A stretch of 64,000 nt of DNA from an uncultured Clostridia bacterium (GCA_934254815.1 CAKQME010000006.1:62001-126000), one strand, 5' to 3'. Counted from the stretch's first letter, positions 8,391 through 18,120 are shown. Made by a program: numbers and translations. Notes: generated by a model from the letters alone, not told the origin.

Positions 8391-9677
8391 ATGAAATACA
8401 CTACGACGCAAGGCGAAAAAAGCACCGTTAAAATCACTATTACTCTGACGGCGAAAGAATGGGCGGACGCTCAGGAAAAGGCTTACGAAAAAACCAAAGC
8501 AAAATACAATATAGCGGGCTTCAGAAAGGGTCACGCTCCCAAAGCAATCATCGAACAGCATTACGGCAAAGGCGTTTTCTTCGAAGACGGCATAAACGAA
8601 GCTTTCGGCAAATACTACTACGATATTCTCGATAAGGAAACGACGATCGAGCCTATAGACAGACCCGACGTTGCAATCGACAAAATCGACGAAAAGGGAT
8701 TGACGATGACCGCGACCGTCCCCGTTAAACCCGACGTAAAACTCGGTGAGTACAAAGGTATAAAGATTAAAAAAGTTGAGTATAATGTAAAGGACGAAGA
8801 CGTAAAAACCGAAATCGACCGTTTTCTCGATCAGAATTCTTTCGAAGAAGAAGTCACCGACAGAGCGGCTCAGAACGGAGACGTCACCGTTATCGATTAC
8901 AGCGGAAGCGTCGACGGGGTTAAATTCGACGGCGGCACGGCGGAAAAACAGAACCTTACGCTGGGCAGCGGTATGTTTATTCCCGGTTTCGAAGACGGCG
9001 TAGTCGGTATGAAGATAGGCGAAAGCAAAGACATTACCGTTAAATTCCCCGAAGACTACGGCGCGAAAGACCTCGCGGGCAAAGAAGCCGTTTTCGCGGT
9101 TACTCTGCACGAAATCAAGGTTAAAAAGCTTCCCGAACTCACCGACGAGCTTGTAAAAGACAAGACCGGCGAAGAAAACGTTGCGGCTTACGAAAAATCC
9201 GTCAGAGAAAAACTCGAAAAAGCCAACAACCAGAGAGCCGAGAGAGAAACCGAAGACAATATCGTTAAAGCCGTTACCGAAAAGAGCGAAGTCGAAATTC
9301 CCGACAGTCTCGTCGAAAGAGAAATCGACAATATGATACAGCAGACTTCTTACAGACTTATGTATCAGGGGCTTAAATTCGAAGACTATCTCAAATATAC
9401 GGGTCAGACGATGGAAGCTTACAGAGAGGGTTGCAAGGATTCCGCTAAGGAACACGTCAAAACTCAGCTCGTAATCGACAAGATTCTCACCGCCGAAAAC
9501 ATCAAAGCCACGGAAGAAGACATCGAAGCGAAGCTTAAAGAACAGGCGGAATCTGTCGGCAAGGCTTACGACGAATACGTCAAGACGGTAAACGACAGAC
9601 AGCGTTCGTATATCGAAAACGAAGTAGTTATCGACAAGTTATTCAAATTCCTTAAAGAGAACAACGAAATCGCTTAA
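8391..9677 (+). CDS. tig: Trigger factor, ribosome-associated chaperone and prolyl isomerase
   Basis: Trigger factor binds ribosomal protein L23 at the exit tunnel and shields nascent chains. The 428-residue protein carries the ribosome-binding signature (GFRKGHAPKAI, residues about 44-54), a central FKBP-type PPIase domain (NGDVTVIDYSG to PEDYGAKDLAGKEAVF) and the helical C-terminal chaperone arms. A longer in-frame start at 8352 lacks a ribosome site; the ATG at 8391 follows AGGAG. The order tig-clpP-clpX is a common bacterial arrangement coupling folding and degradation. Confidence 0.96.
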   Translation: MKYTTTQGEKSTVKITITLTAKEWADAQEKAYEKTKAKYNIAGFRKGHAPKAIIEQHYGKGVFFEDGINEAFGKYYYDILDKETTIEPIDRPDVAIDKIDEKGLTMTATVPVKPDVKLGEYKGIKIKKVEYNVKDEDVKTEIDRFLDQNSFEEEVTDRAAQNGDVTVIDYSGSVDGVKFDGGTAEKQNLTLGSGMFIPGFEDGVVGMKIGESKDITVKFPEDYGAKDLAGKEAVFAVTLHEIKVKKLPELTDELVKDKTGEENVAAYEKSVREKLEKANNQRAERETEDNIVKAVTEKSEVEIPDSLVEREIDNMIQQTSYRLMYQGLKFEDYLKYTGQTMEAYREGCKDSAKEHVKTQLVIDKILTAENIKATEEDIEAKLKEQAESVGKAYDEYVKTVNDRQRSYIENEVVIDKLFKFLKENNEIA

Positions 9678-9719
9678 TCGCGCGCGTTCGGCAACAATAT
9701 AAAAAGTAATTATTTAACG

Positions 9720-9749
9720 ACGGGGTAATGTGATATATTACCCCGTTTA
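9720..9749 (+). terminator. Terminator-like hairpin between tig and clpP
   Basis: A perfect 10-bp stem (9720-9729 with 9737-9746) followed by TTTAT. The short T-tract suggests partial termination, setting tig apart from clpPX. Confidence 0.6.
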
Positions 9750-9773
9750 TAAAAATCATTAAACGGAGAAATT

Positions 9774-10355
9774 ATGGCACTTATCCCGATGGTAGTGGAG
9801 CAGACCGACAGAGGAGAACGCTCCTACGACATTTACTCAAAGCTTTTAGAAGAGCGAATAATTTTCATTACTGGCGAAATCAACGACGCGCTCGCCAACA
9901 CCGTAGTAGCTCAGCTGCTCTATCTCGAAGCGAAAGACTCGACTAAAGACATAGACGTATATATCAACAGTCCCGGCGGAAGCGTTACCGCAGGTCTTGC
10001 CATTTACGACACTATGAATTTCATAAAATGCGGCGTTTCGACCATTTGTATCGGAATGGCTGCGAGCATGGCGGCTTTCCTGCTTTCGAGCGGCGAAAAA
10101 GGCAAGCGTTTCGCGCTTCCGTCAAGCGAAATTATGATCCACCAACCGCTCGGCGGCGCGCAGGGTCAGGCAAGCGACATCAAAATTCAGGCAGAACACA
10201 TACTGAGCATTAAAAAAAGGCTCAACGAAATACTCTCGAAAAACACAGGCAAGCCTATAGAACAAATAGAAATCGACACCGACAGAGACAATTATCTCAC
10301 GGCCGACGAAGCTTTGTCTTACGGGCTTATAGACAAGATTTTCGTGAGCAGATAA
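9774..10355 (+). CDS. clpP: ATP-dependent Clp protease proteolytic subunit
   Basis: ClpP forms the tetradecameric serine protease chamber that works with ClpX. The 193 residues match the family. The catalytic triad is visible as Ser98 (GMAASMAAFLL), His123 (IMIHQPLGG) and Asp172. The oxyanion-hole segment SPGGSVTAG is intact. The start is MALIPMVVEQT and no long propeptide is apparent. The stop lies 9 bases before the clpX start, so the two are co-transcribed. Confidence 0.98.
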   Translation: MALIPMVVEQTDRGERSYDIYSKLLEERIIFITGEINDALANTVVAQLLYLEAKDSTKDIDVYINSPGGSVTAGLAIYDTMNFIKCGVSTICIGMAASMAAFLLSSGEKGKRFALPSSEIMIHQPLGGAQGQASDIKIQAEHILSIKKRLNEILSKNTGKPIEQIEIDTDRDNYLTADEALSYGLIDKIFVSR

Positions 10356-10364
10356 GGAGAATAC

Positions 10365-11609
10365 ATGGCTAATAATAAGGACGACGAAAAACTCTACTGT
10401 TCGTTTTGCGGCAAGCCGAAAGAACTTGCAAAAAAGCTCATCGCTGGACCTAACGGAGTATACATTTGCGACGAGTGCATAGAAATATGCGAAGAGGTGC
10501 TTAAAAACGACGAAGCGGACGAAGAGAAAGAGAGTGTAAAACTTTTAAAGCCGAAAGAGATAAAAGCCGAACTCGACAAATATATCGTCGGGCAGGATAA
10601 GGCGAAAAAGGTTCTTTCGGTTGCCGTTTACAACCACTACAAGCGCGTAAACAGTTTAGGCAAAGGCAAAAAGAGTAAAGACGACACCGAGATAGAAAAA
10701 AGCAACGTTTTACTTCTCGGTCCTACGGGTTCGGGCAAGACATTGCTTGCGAGAACGCTCGCTAAAATTCTGAACGTTCCGTTCGCGGTTGCCGACGCGA
10801 CTACCCTTACCGAAGCGGGTTACGTCGGAGAAGACGTAGAAAACATACTTTTAAAGCTTATTCAGAACGCCGACTACGACGTTGAAAAAGCTCAGAAAGG
10901 CATTATATATATTGACGAAATAGACAAAATCGCGAGAAAGAGCGAAAACGTTTCCATAACGCGCGACGTAAGCGGAGAGGGCGTTCAGCAAGCGCTTTTG
11001 AAAATCATCGAATCGACTATAGCATCCGTTCCCCCGCAGGGCGGCAGAAAACATCCGCAGCAGGAATTTATCCGTATAGACACGACAAATATACTGTTTA
11101 TCTGCGGCGGCGCGTTCGTCGGGCTGGATAAAATCGTAGGCAGAAGAAAAGACACTTCTTCGCTCGGCTTCGGCGGCAAACTTAAAGAAGAAATCGAAGC
11201 GGGCGACGGTTACGTCGACGAAATTCAGCCGCAGGATCTTACGAAGTTCGGGCTTATACCCGAATTCGTCGGCAGAATGCCGATAGTCGTAGGTCTCCAC
11301 GCGTTAGACGAAACCGCGCTTGTCAAGATTATGACCGAACCTAAAAACGCAATCGTCAAACAATACAAAAAACTTGTCGGACTGGACGACGTGGAGTTGG
11401 AAGTAACCGACGACGCGGTTCGCGAAGTGGCAAAACGCGCGATAGCGTTGAAAACTGGCGCGCGCGGGCTTCGCACTATATTCGAGAATTTAATGCTCGA
11501 CAGTATGTATGATATTCCGTCCGAAGAAAACGTCGAAAAGGTTATAATCGACAAAGACGTTGTTCTCGGCAACAAAAAGCCCGAAATAATCAAAAAACAA
11601 ATCGCCTGA
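10365..11609 (+). CDS. clpX: ATP-dependent Clp protease ATP-binding subunit ClpX
   Basis: ClpX is the AAA+ unfoldase that feeds tagged proteins to ClpP. The 414-residue protein has the N-terminal C4 zinc finger (CSFCGKP ... CDECIE), Walker A GPTGSGKT, Walker B IIYIDEIDK, the pore-loop region TEAGYVGEDVE, sensor segments and the IGF-type ClpP-contact loop SSLGFGGK. The start follows AAGGAGA. It ends just before a 15-bp palindrome and pyrR. Confidence 0.98.
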   Translation: MANNKDDEKLYCSFCGKPKELAKKLIAGPNGVYICDECIEICEEVLKNDEADEEKESVKLLKPKEIKAELDKYIVGQDKAKKVLSVAVYNHYKRVNSLGKGKKSKDDTEIEKSNVLLLGPTGSGKTLLARTLAKILNVPFAVADATTLTEAGYVGEDVENILLKLIQNADYDVEKAQKGIIYIDEIDKIARKSENVSITRDVSGEGVQQALLKIIESTIASVPPQGGRKHPQQEFIRIDTTNILFICGGAFVGLDKIVGRRKDTSSLGFGGKLKEEIEAGDGYVDEIQPQDLTKFGLIPEFVGRMPIVVGLHALDETALVKIMTEPKNAIVKQYKKLVGLDDVELEVTDDAVREVAKRAIALKTGARGLRTIFENLMLDSMYDIPSEENVEKVIIDKDVVLGNKKPEIIKKQIA

Positions 11610-11624
11610 GCAACGTGACGTTGC
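11610..11624. repeat. 15-bp palindrome GCAACGTGACGTTGC after clpX
   Basis: A near-perfect palindrome with GCAACGT arms around one base, lying 1 base after the clpX stop. Closely related palindromes lie next to the stop codons of the GH78-like gene (31185-31197) and the unknown gene at 54339 (54312-54326). No T-run follows. Confidence 0.6.
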
Positions 11625-11670
11625 AGTGTATATGCTCCGTCGTTAATGATATTTAACCAAAGGTAAAGGT

Positions 11671-12201
11671 ATGAAATTTAAAACTCAATTATTCGACGAA
11701 ATAGCCGTTAAACGCGCTATGACAAGACTTTCTTACGAAATTATAGAACGTTCGCAATCGCTCGTGAACGTGGTTTTAATCGGAATAAAGACGCGCGGCG
11801 TTCCCCTTGCAAAGATAATTAAAGGGAATATTTTACTTAACGCTGGCGTAGACGTTCCGCTTTACGAGTTGGATATAACCCACTATCGCGATGACGTAAG
11901 AGAAGAAGTAGAAGTTCTCACTTCGCTCGAAAAAGAAAACATTGAGGGCAAAGACGTAATACTTGTCGACGACGTATTGTTTACCGGCAGAACTACCCGC
12001 GCGGCAATAGACGCGGTTTTAGCCGTAGGCAGAGCGAGCAGCATCAAACTTGCGGTGCTTATCGATCGCGGACACAGAGAATTACCCATTCGGGCGGACT
12101 TCGTAGGGAAAAACGTTCCGTCGTCGTTAAAAGAGAAAATCGTTGTACATTTAACCGAAACCGACGGCGAAACGTCGGTCAGCATATACGAAAAAGAATA
12201 A
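11671..12201 (+). CDS. pyrR: Bifunctional pyr regulatory protein / uracil phosphoribosyltransferase
   Basis: PyrR senses UMP/UTP, binds an RNA hairpin in pyr leaders and promotes transcription termination; it also has weak UPRT activity. The 176-residue type I phosphoribosyltransferase fold shows the PRPP loop VILVDDVLFTGRTTRAA and the N-terminal LIGIKTRGVPLA. A matching target hairpin is seen in this window in the uraA leader (43511-43544). No attenuator was recognised ahead of pyrR itself. It lies 61 bases after clpX and ends at a strong terminator. Confidence 0.93.
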   Translation: MKFKTQLFDEIAVKRAMTRLSYEIIERSQSLVNVVLIGIKTRGVPLAKIIKGNILLNAGVDVPLYELDITHYRDDVREEVEVLTSLEKENIEGKDVILVDDVLFTGRTTRAAIDAVLAVGRASSIKLAVLIDRGHRELPIRADFVGKNVPSSLKEKIVVHLTETDGETSVSIYEKE

Positions 12202-12204
12202 ACG

Positions 12205-12242
12205 AAAGGCTTTCTTCAAAATATAACGAAGAAAGCCTTTTT
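12205..12242 (+). terminator. Bidirectional terminator between pyrR and the GH1 gene
   Basis: A perfect 13-bp stem (12205-12217 with 12228-12240), 10-base loop and T-rich end. It separates pyrR from the convergent glycosidase operon. Confidence 0.9.
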
Positions 12243-12261
12243 ATGTATACGAAAAAATTAC

Positions 12262-13551
12262 TCATTCAGCCCCATACGACTGCGATATAATTTTCTTGTA
12301 ATCATAAGCCGATTGCTTGATTGTCCGCTTTTGCGTGGCGTAATCGACGTAAATCAGACCGAAACGCGCGTCATACCCGACAGCCCATTCGAAATTATCC
12401 ATAAGCGACCAATATTCGTAACCGATAATCGGCACGCCGTCTTTCGCTGCGCGGTTCAACTGCTCTATATGCTTTTCGATATAATAAGACCGTTGCGGGT
12501 CGTAAACCTTACCGTCGTCGTAAACAAAATCTTCGCACGCGATTCCGTTTTCGGTAATAAATATCGGCAGACCGTAACGCCTGTAAGCAAACACCGCAGC
12601 CCAGTACATACTTTCGGGAACAATTTCCCAACCGAGCGCGCTTCGCGGCATTCCCTGTTTATAGACTTCGGCGGAATTATCCGAACGATACACGTTAAAA
12701 GCGTAAAAATCAAGCGGCTGACAAATATTCTTTAAATCGGCTTCGCTTAGAAAATCGCAATTTTTACCCGCAACTCCCTTTACTATAGGGTCGCCCCAAA
12801 GCCCCGCGTAACCGTCGAAAGTGCAATTATAAGCTCTTTCGATTTCTTCTTTATCGGCGTTTACGGGCATCGTAAGCGACGCCGTCGGCGCGAAACCTAT
12901 TTTCGGCGTAAGTCGGGCGTATTTTCTTATTACCCTTACCGCTTCGCCGTGCGCGAGCATAACGTTTCTTATTATCTTTTCAACGATATATCTGCCGTTT
13001 TTCTGAAACGGAGCAAGCCACCCGCCCTCGTAACCGCCATGCACGAAACACTGCGGTTCGTTGAACGTTATCCAGTATCTTATTTTATCCGACAACGCCT
13101 CGACTACCGTTTTTACATAATTCGCGAACAACGAAACAAATTCGTCGGATAAAAACCCGCCATTTTCGTACACCCACATAGGCATATCCCAATGAAATAG
13201 CGTACATACGGGTTCGATACCGTTTTTAACGAGTTCGTCTACAAGGTTTTTGTAGAAATTCAAGCCGTTTTCGTTGATTTGCTGTTTCTCATCGTTAAAA
13301 ATTCTTGCCCAGCTGACGGAAAAACGATAACTGTTCAACCCGATTTCTTTCATCAGGGCAACGTCTTCTTTATACCTGTGATAGTGGTCGCAGGCGATTT
13401 TACAATTTTCGCCGTAACGAACGTTACCCTCGGCGGTCGTATCCCAAATCGTCAGACCTTTGTCCTCGTTATAAGCTCCCTCTATCTGGGGCGCGGCGGT
13501 CGCCGCGCCCCACAAAAAATCTTTGGGAAACGCAAATCTATTATTTCCCAT
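12262..13551 (-). CDS. Glycoside hydrolase family 1 beta-glucosidase/6-phospho-beta-glucosidase
   Basis: GH1 enzymes are retaining beta-glycosidases with a TIM barrel. The 429-residue protein starts with the family signature FPKDFLWGAATAAPQIEG. The acid/base is Glu165 in TFNEPQ and the nucleophile is Glu334 in ITENG. There is no signal peptide, so it acts in the cytoplasm on imported disaccharides or glucosides. Whether the substrate is phosphorylated cannot be decided, although the ABC importer in the locus argues for unphosphorylated sugar. It is the last gene of an operon with a beta-glucuronidase and a GH110-like/SGNH fusion, and its start follows GGGGAG. Confidence 0.93.
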   Translation of the reverse strand: MGNNRFAFPKDFLWGAATAAPQIEGAYNEDKGLTIWDTTAEGNVRYGENCKIACDHYHRYKEDVALMKEIGLNSYRFSVSWARIFNDEKQQINENGLNFYKNLVDELVKNGIEPVCTLFHWDMPMWVYENGGFLSDEFVSLFANYVKTVVEALSDKIRYWITFNEPQCFVHGGYEGGWLAPFQKNGRYIVEKIIRNVMLAHGEAVRVIRKYARLTPKIGFAPTASLTMPVNADKEEIERAYNCTFDGYAGLWGDPIVKGVAGKNCDFLSEADLKNICQPLDFYAFNVYRSDNSAEVYKQGMPRSALGWEIVPESMYWAAVFAYRRYGLPIFITENGIACEDFVYDDGKVYDPQRSYYIEKHIEQLNRAAKDGVPIIGYEYWSLMDNFEWAVGYDARFGLIYVDYATQKRTIKQSAYDYKKIISQSYGAE

Positions 13552-13642
13552 AAATTATCTCCCCGTAAATTTAATCGTTCTGTCGTCGAATACTAACACA
13601 ATTGCGCCGTTGTCAAAGCCGTTTACCATTATAATCTCCGCC

Positions 13643-15334
13643 TTATTTTCCGTTCGGTTCGCTCCATCTCTTTTTCACGATAAACGCCGCAGCTTTCGGT
13701 TGACGGTCGCGGGTGAAAATACCTTTACGGTTACCGCGCACGCGTATAGTTCCCTGCTTTGTCTTAAAGTCCGCGAAATTCCATATATGCTCGCCCGTAA
13801 CGAAAGGGAGTTCGTCGAACGCCGCAAAACACTCGGAAAGCATTTCGCACTGATATTCTTCCGAAAACGCCTCCGACGGCAAAGAGTGATACCCCTCTAT
13901 GGTATCCGCCCCGAATTCGGAAACGATAATCGGTTTACCGTATTTATCGTGCCATTTCGTAAGCTCGTCTACAAACATTTCGCGCGTTTTATACAGATTG
14001 CCGTGTTCTTCGTACCAGCCGTAATAGCGGTTGAGCGCGGTGAAGTCGACAAGGTCGGCAACCTTGCTCTCCTGCGAAAATTTAGTTACTTCGGGCAACG
14101 TCAACGGAAGTTCGGTAAGCGTCCGCGTATAATCTATAACGCCTTTGAAGTATCCGCGCGAAGCGTCCTCTTCGGTTGCGGGTTCGTTAGCGACGCTCAG
14201 CATAACCACGCAGGGGTGATTTTTATCCCTTTCTATAAGTTCAGCCATAAGGCGTTTATGCAGGTTTTGAGTTTTTTCGTTCAGTCTGTTCGGCGTAAAA
14301 TTACCCTCGCCGCGGAACGCGTTCATTCCGACGGCGGGTACTTCGTCTATAACCATTATCCCGTACTCGTCGGCAAGCTCCATAAACTCTTCGCTGTAGG
14401 GATAGTGGCTCGTTCTCGTCGAATTCGCGCCGAGCCATTTCATCAATTCGAAATCTCTTACGTTGACGGCGGATATATTACCCTTACCCGCAATGTAAAA
14501 GTCCTCGTGTTTACAACAACCTTTCAGATATACCTTTTTATCGTTTATATAAAGTCCGTCGTTATCGTAAGTTACTTTACGGATACCGAATTTCAGTTTA
14601 TATTCGTCGTTATCGCACTTTACCGTCAAAAGGTACCGATAGGGGTTTTCGCTGCTCCACAATTGCGGATTTTCAACGATAATATCGCCGTTTTCGCTCG
14701 TCGCGACGATTTTCCCGTCTCTATCGGATACGGTATATAAAAACTTACCTTTACCGCCTTTTACCGTCGCCTTAACCTTGCGATAATCGCCGCATACAAC
14801 GGTTTTTATCGTTATATCCTCGATTCCGTCTTTCGGGCGCGAATAGACCGAAACGTCGCGGTGAATACCCGTATAATTATAAAAATCGAAATTTATGGTC
14901 TGTCTGCCGTCGGGTTCTATTCTCCCCGGCGGAAGAGTGTTATAGGTAAGGCGATTATCTATAACCACGGTAAGTCTGTTTTCCTCGTCGAGTTTTTCCA
15001 GCGGAATATCGACGGGCAGAAAGCCGCTTAACCCGCTACCGATAAATTCGCCGTTCAGATACACTTCGCACTTATGGCTCGCCGCGCCTATTCTCAGGCG
15101 GCATTCGTTTTTTTCTTCGAACGGAAGCGAAAAACAGGTTTCGTAAGCGACTTTCCCGACGTAATCGCGCAGAACCTTATCCGTAGTTATATCGTTGAAA
15201 CTCGACGGCACGGGCATTATAGCCGCGTTTTTAAGCGGAGTTGCGGCGGAGTAGTCGTCGGGAACGACGGCGAATTTCCACAGACCGTTAAGATTTAAAA
15301 CAGACCTTTTAGAATTGCTGACAGGGTACAACAT
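13643..15334 (-). CDS. uidA: Beta-glucuronidase, glycoside hydrolase family 2
   Basis: The enzyme hydrolyses beta-D-glucuronides. The 563-residue protein has the GH2 layout of jelly roll, Ig-like and TIM-barrel domains. The acid/base is Glu384 (VANEP) and the nucleophile is Glu473 (VSEFGAD). The N-x-K motif that distinguishes glucuronidases from other GH2 enzymes is present as Asn535-Arg-Lys537 in RGNRKGIFTRDR, aligned by eye with E. coli GUS. The loop after AVGMN (338-357) is shorter than the E. coli loop 1. No signal peptide is seen. A longer in-frame start exists, but the ATG at 15334 follows AAGGAAA and lies 4 bases after the upstream gene. Glucuronate released here would feed UxuA-UxuB at 37-39 kb. 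Confidence 0.9.
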   Translation of the reverse strand: MLYPVSNSKRSVLNLNGLWKFAVVPDDYSAATPLKNAAIMPVPSSFNDITTDKVLRDYVGKVAYETCFSLPFEEKNECRLRIGAASHKCEVYLNGEFIGSGLSGFLPVDIPLEKLDEENRLTVVIDNRLTYNTLPPGRIEPDGRQTINFDFYNYTGIHRDVSVYSRPKDGIEDITIKTVVCGDYRKVKATVKGGKGKFLYTVSDRDGKIVATSENGDIIVENPQLWSSENPYRYLLTVKCDNDEYKLKFGIRKVTYDNDGLYINDKKVYLKGCCKHEDFYIAGKGNISAVNVRDFELMKWLGANSTRTSHYPYSEEFMELADEYGIMVIDEVPAVGMNAFRGEGNFTPNRLNEKTQNLHKRLMAELIERDKNHPCVVMLSVANEPATEEDASRGYFKGVIDYTRTLTELPLTLPEVTKFSQESKVADLVDFTALNRYYGWYEEHGNLYKTREMFVDELTKWHDKYGKPIIVSEFGADTIEGYHSLPSEAFSEEYQCEMLSECFAAFDELPFVTGEHIWNFADFKTKQGTIRVRGNRKGIFTRDRQPKAAAFIVKKRWSEPNGK

Positions 15335-15338
15335 AATT

Positions 15339-18095
15339 TTATTTCCTTTTTTCGAAATACTCGGCATAGCCCTTGCCGAGCAGGTTGGCAAGAAATGCCT
15401 GAGCGTAAATTCTCACGCCGAAGTCGTTGGGGTGATTTACGTTGTTATCGGTAAAATCACGATAGCGGATAATCCCGTCGTCGCCGTAAAGATTTACGGT
15501 TAAAGTGGTCATATCGAGCAACTCTACGCCGTATTTCCTTTGAAGTTCGCGGTCGGCTTGTATAAATTTACATTGATTGCCGTACCAGCGGCTCTGCGGA
15601 TTCGGCACGGAGGTAGCCACGAGTATTATTTCCGTTTCGGGAAGATTTTTTCTCGTTTCGACAATCATTTTTTCGGCTAAATCGCGGAATTCCTCAACGG
15701 ATTTTCCGCCGTCGTTCATACCGAAAGCGAGAACGAGCAAATCGGGCGAACGCGAAATTACGTTTTCGTAATAATTTTCCAAGCCCCACACGCTGTCTTT
15801 GCCGCCTACGGCGGTATTTTCGTAAATCAGATTATCGTTACCGTAACAGCGTTTAAGAAATTCGTAAGTAAGTACCGGCCACATATCGACGAACGGCTGT
15901 TTTCTGCAAGCGGCGGACGCGTCCGCGCCCTCGGTTATGCTGTCGCCGTAATACAGAATTTTGGCGGGTTTGCCGCTTTTAAGCAGTTTCAGGAATTTTT
16001 CGCAGACAGGCTTTTCGGGTATAGCGAAAATCTCGTCGGCTTTAGTATGCGTCTTTTCGCGGTCGTAACTTATTCTCGCCGCGTTACGCGATATATTTCC
16101 GAACACGAAATAGCGGTTTTCTCCGTCGGGGAACGTCAGTTTTTCCGGGTTCACGCCTACGTTTATACGGTCGGGAGTTCTTCTGTAAAACTCGTCTTCT
16201 TCAAAGCAGGGTATTTCGTCGGAGAGAATAACGACTTTGCCCTCTTTTATTTCGTAATCTTTACCATAGACGTAAGTTTTTGTTTTCTCATAGTCGGTAA
16301 GAACAAACGCCCCGTTTTCTTTCGGATTATACATAAGCGGAGCTTTATCGTCTTTACCGAGAAAAGTTACCGCTTCTTCTTCGATACGGTCGCACAGCGT
16401 AAACGGCTTCAACAGTTTATAAAGTTCCTCTTCGTCGATATTATCGAACGTACTGTTTATGCCGCAGTTATCGAACCTGAAAGACCCGCGCGAACGATTG
16501 CTTTCGGGATAAATTTTACTTTTTTCATAAGTGTTGCCTTTTACGGTTATGCTTTCAGCTCCCCTTGCGGAAACCATTCCTTTTACGCAACCTATAAAGC
16601 GATTATCGAGTATATTCACCTTACCGTGATAATATTTCGCTTCGTCCGTCGGCGTGTATACGGGGCGGATATAAATGGCGTAACTGCCTGCCGAATAATT
16701 ACAGTCGTTAAACAGGCAGTTTCTGACGGTTACGTCTTCGCATCTGCCCGATTCGAACCAATAGTCGTTATCGCCGGCAAGTTCGACGCCGTGTTCGCAG
16801 GTGGAAAACTCGCAATTTTCGACCAGCGTTTTCTTGCTCGAATTAAGCAGTATTCCGCGCGGGCGATTGTTTCCGACTTTAACCCCGGAAATGTAAATTT
16901 CGGGAGCGCGGAAATAGTTACACGCGAGATCTCCCGCCGAAATTGCGGTTAAATCTCCGTCAAGACGCAATTTCACCGCGTCGGGCGCAATTGTTTCGCT
17001 GTCGATAACGACGGGCGAACACACTTCCTTTACAGTAGAACCCCTGTAAAATATTATTTTATCGCCTTTTTTGAACACGTTGACGTAACGCTGCTGAACG
17101 TGTTGAATTTTCAACGTCACACAGTTTCCGTCAACCTTTTCCACGCGCGAATAGTTGCCGTGAATATTCATTCCGTCGTCCATCATATTGAAGAACGAGC
17201 AATTTTCGACCGTAAGTTTACCCGAACATTGAATAAAATGCGTCGCGTCGCAAACGCAGGCGAGCATACCGTGTCTGCCGTTCAACTCTACTTTGACGTC
17301 GTTTAATTTTACGTTTTCGCTCAATTGCCCGACAATACCCATAGACGGGGAATAATTTATCGTAACGCCAGATATCTCAACGTTTTTACAATCGGTAAAA
17401 AATACGGCTTGCTCGTTACGTTTTCTGTGGCTGCAAACAAGCAAAATTTCGTTTTCGGCAAAGTTTTTAACCTCTTCGGAGCGCAATACCGTTTCGCCGT
17501 TCTTCTTGTAAATCTCCGCCGTTTTATACGCGCCTACGTTCTGTTTATCGCCCGTAAAGTCGAGGAAATAATACGATTTGTCGTATAAGGGGCGTTTTTT
17601 CTCCTTATCGAACTGCATGGTAAGATTGCCGAGCAGTTTATCTCCGCAGGCAAAAATTCCGTTTTCGGTAATTTCGAGCGGAAACCCGTCGCGAGCGGTC
17701 AACACGGCTTCGTCGCCGTCGATTTTATTTACAAGACACTCGAAATGATAGTTCTTTTCATAGTCTGCCTTAACGTTTTTCAGAGTTACTCCGTCGCAAT
17801 TTTCGAACCCGAAAGCCGAAACCTCGTCGGTAAACAGAAAAGTTGCTCCGTTGCCGTCTATCGTAATATCGTTTTTGTTTTCGAAATAGAAAACTATCTT
17901 TTTTTCGCAGTAGTCGTTATTCGAAAGCCCGATATATTTTTTAGTAGCGAACGCTCCGCCGAGCGTATAAACGGCTTTTTCAAACTCTATAACGTCACCG
18001 TCTTTTACTTCGTTTACGATTTCAGCGATTTCTTCCGCGCCCGTATTTTTTGTAATTCTGCGTATTTGTCCGCGCGAAATTTGTTTTTCCTGCAT
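15339..18095 (-). CDS. GH110-like beta-helix protein fused to an SGNH/GDSL hydrolase
   Basis: This 918-residue protein appears to be two enzymes in one chain. Residues about 20-570 form a right-handed parallel beta-helix with many short repeats (NCDGVTLKNVKA, NVEISGVTI, CEDVTVRNC). Residues 304-313, MMDDGMNIHG, resemble the acidic motif of GH110 alpha-1,3-galactosidases. Residues about 705-918 are an SGNH hydrolase: GDSITEG (Ser719), GMND (792-795) and NHPND (His888). The position three before the histidine is Asn885, with Asp883 nearby. No signal peptide is present, so both activities would be cytoplasmic. It is the first gene of the GH operon, and its promoter carries the shared AraC-type operator. 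The galactosidase call is the less certain part. Confidence 0.7.
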   Translation of the reverse strand: MQEKQISRGQIRRITKNTGAEEIAEIVNEVKDGDVIEFEKAVYTLGGAFATKKYIGLSNNDYCEKKIVFYFENKNDITIDGNGATFLFTDEVSAFGFENCDGVTLKNVKADYEKNYHFECLVNKIDGDEAVLTARDGFPLEITENGIFACGDKLLGNLTMQFDKEKKRPLYDKSYYFLDFTGDKQNVGAYKTAEIYKKNGETVLRSEEVKNFAENEILLVCSHRKRNEQAVFFTDCKNVEISGVTINYSPSMGIVGQLSENVKLNDVKVELNGRHGMLACVCDATHFIQCSGKLTVENCSFFNMMDDGMNIHGNYSRVEKVDGNCVTLKIQHVQQRYVNVFKKGDKIIFYRGSTVKEVCSPVVIDSETIAPDAVKLRLDGDLTAISAGDLACNYFRAPEIYISGVKVGNNRPRGILLNSSKKTLVENCEFSTCEHGVELAGDNDYWFESGRCEDVTVRNCLFNDCNYSAGSYAIYIRPVYTPTDEAKYYHGKVNILDNRFIGCVKGMVSARGAESITVKGNTYEKSKIYPESNRSRGSFRFDNCGINSTFDNIDEEELYKLLKPFTLCDRIEEEAVTFLGKDDKAPLMYNPKENGAFVLTDYEKTKTYVYGKDYEIKEGKVVILSDEIPCFEEDEFYRRTPDRINVGVNPEKLTFPDGENRYFVFGNISRNAARISYDREKTHTKADEIFAIPEKPVCEKFLKLLKSGKPAKILYYGDSITEGADASAACRKQPFVDMWPVLTYEFLKRCYGNDNLIYENTAVGGKDSVWGLENYYENVISRSPDLLVLAFGMNDGGKSVEEFRDLAEKMIVETRKNLPETEIILVATSVPNPQSRWYGNQCKFIQADRELQRKYGVELLDMTTLTVNLYGDDGIIRYRDFTDNNVNHPNDFGVRIYAQAFLANLLGKGYAEYFEKRK

Positions 18096-18120
18096 TTTTT
18101 GTCCTTCGACCGCGATATAT

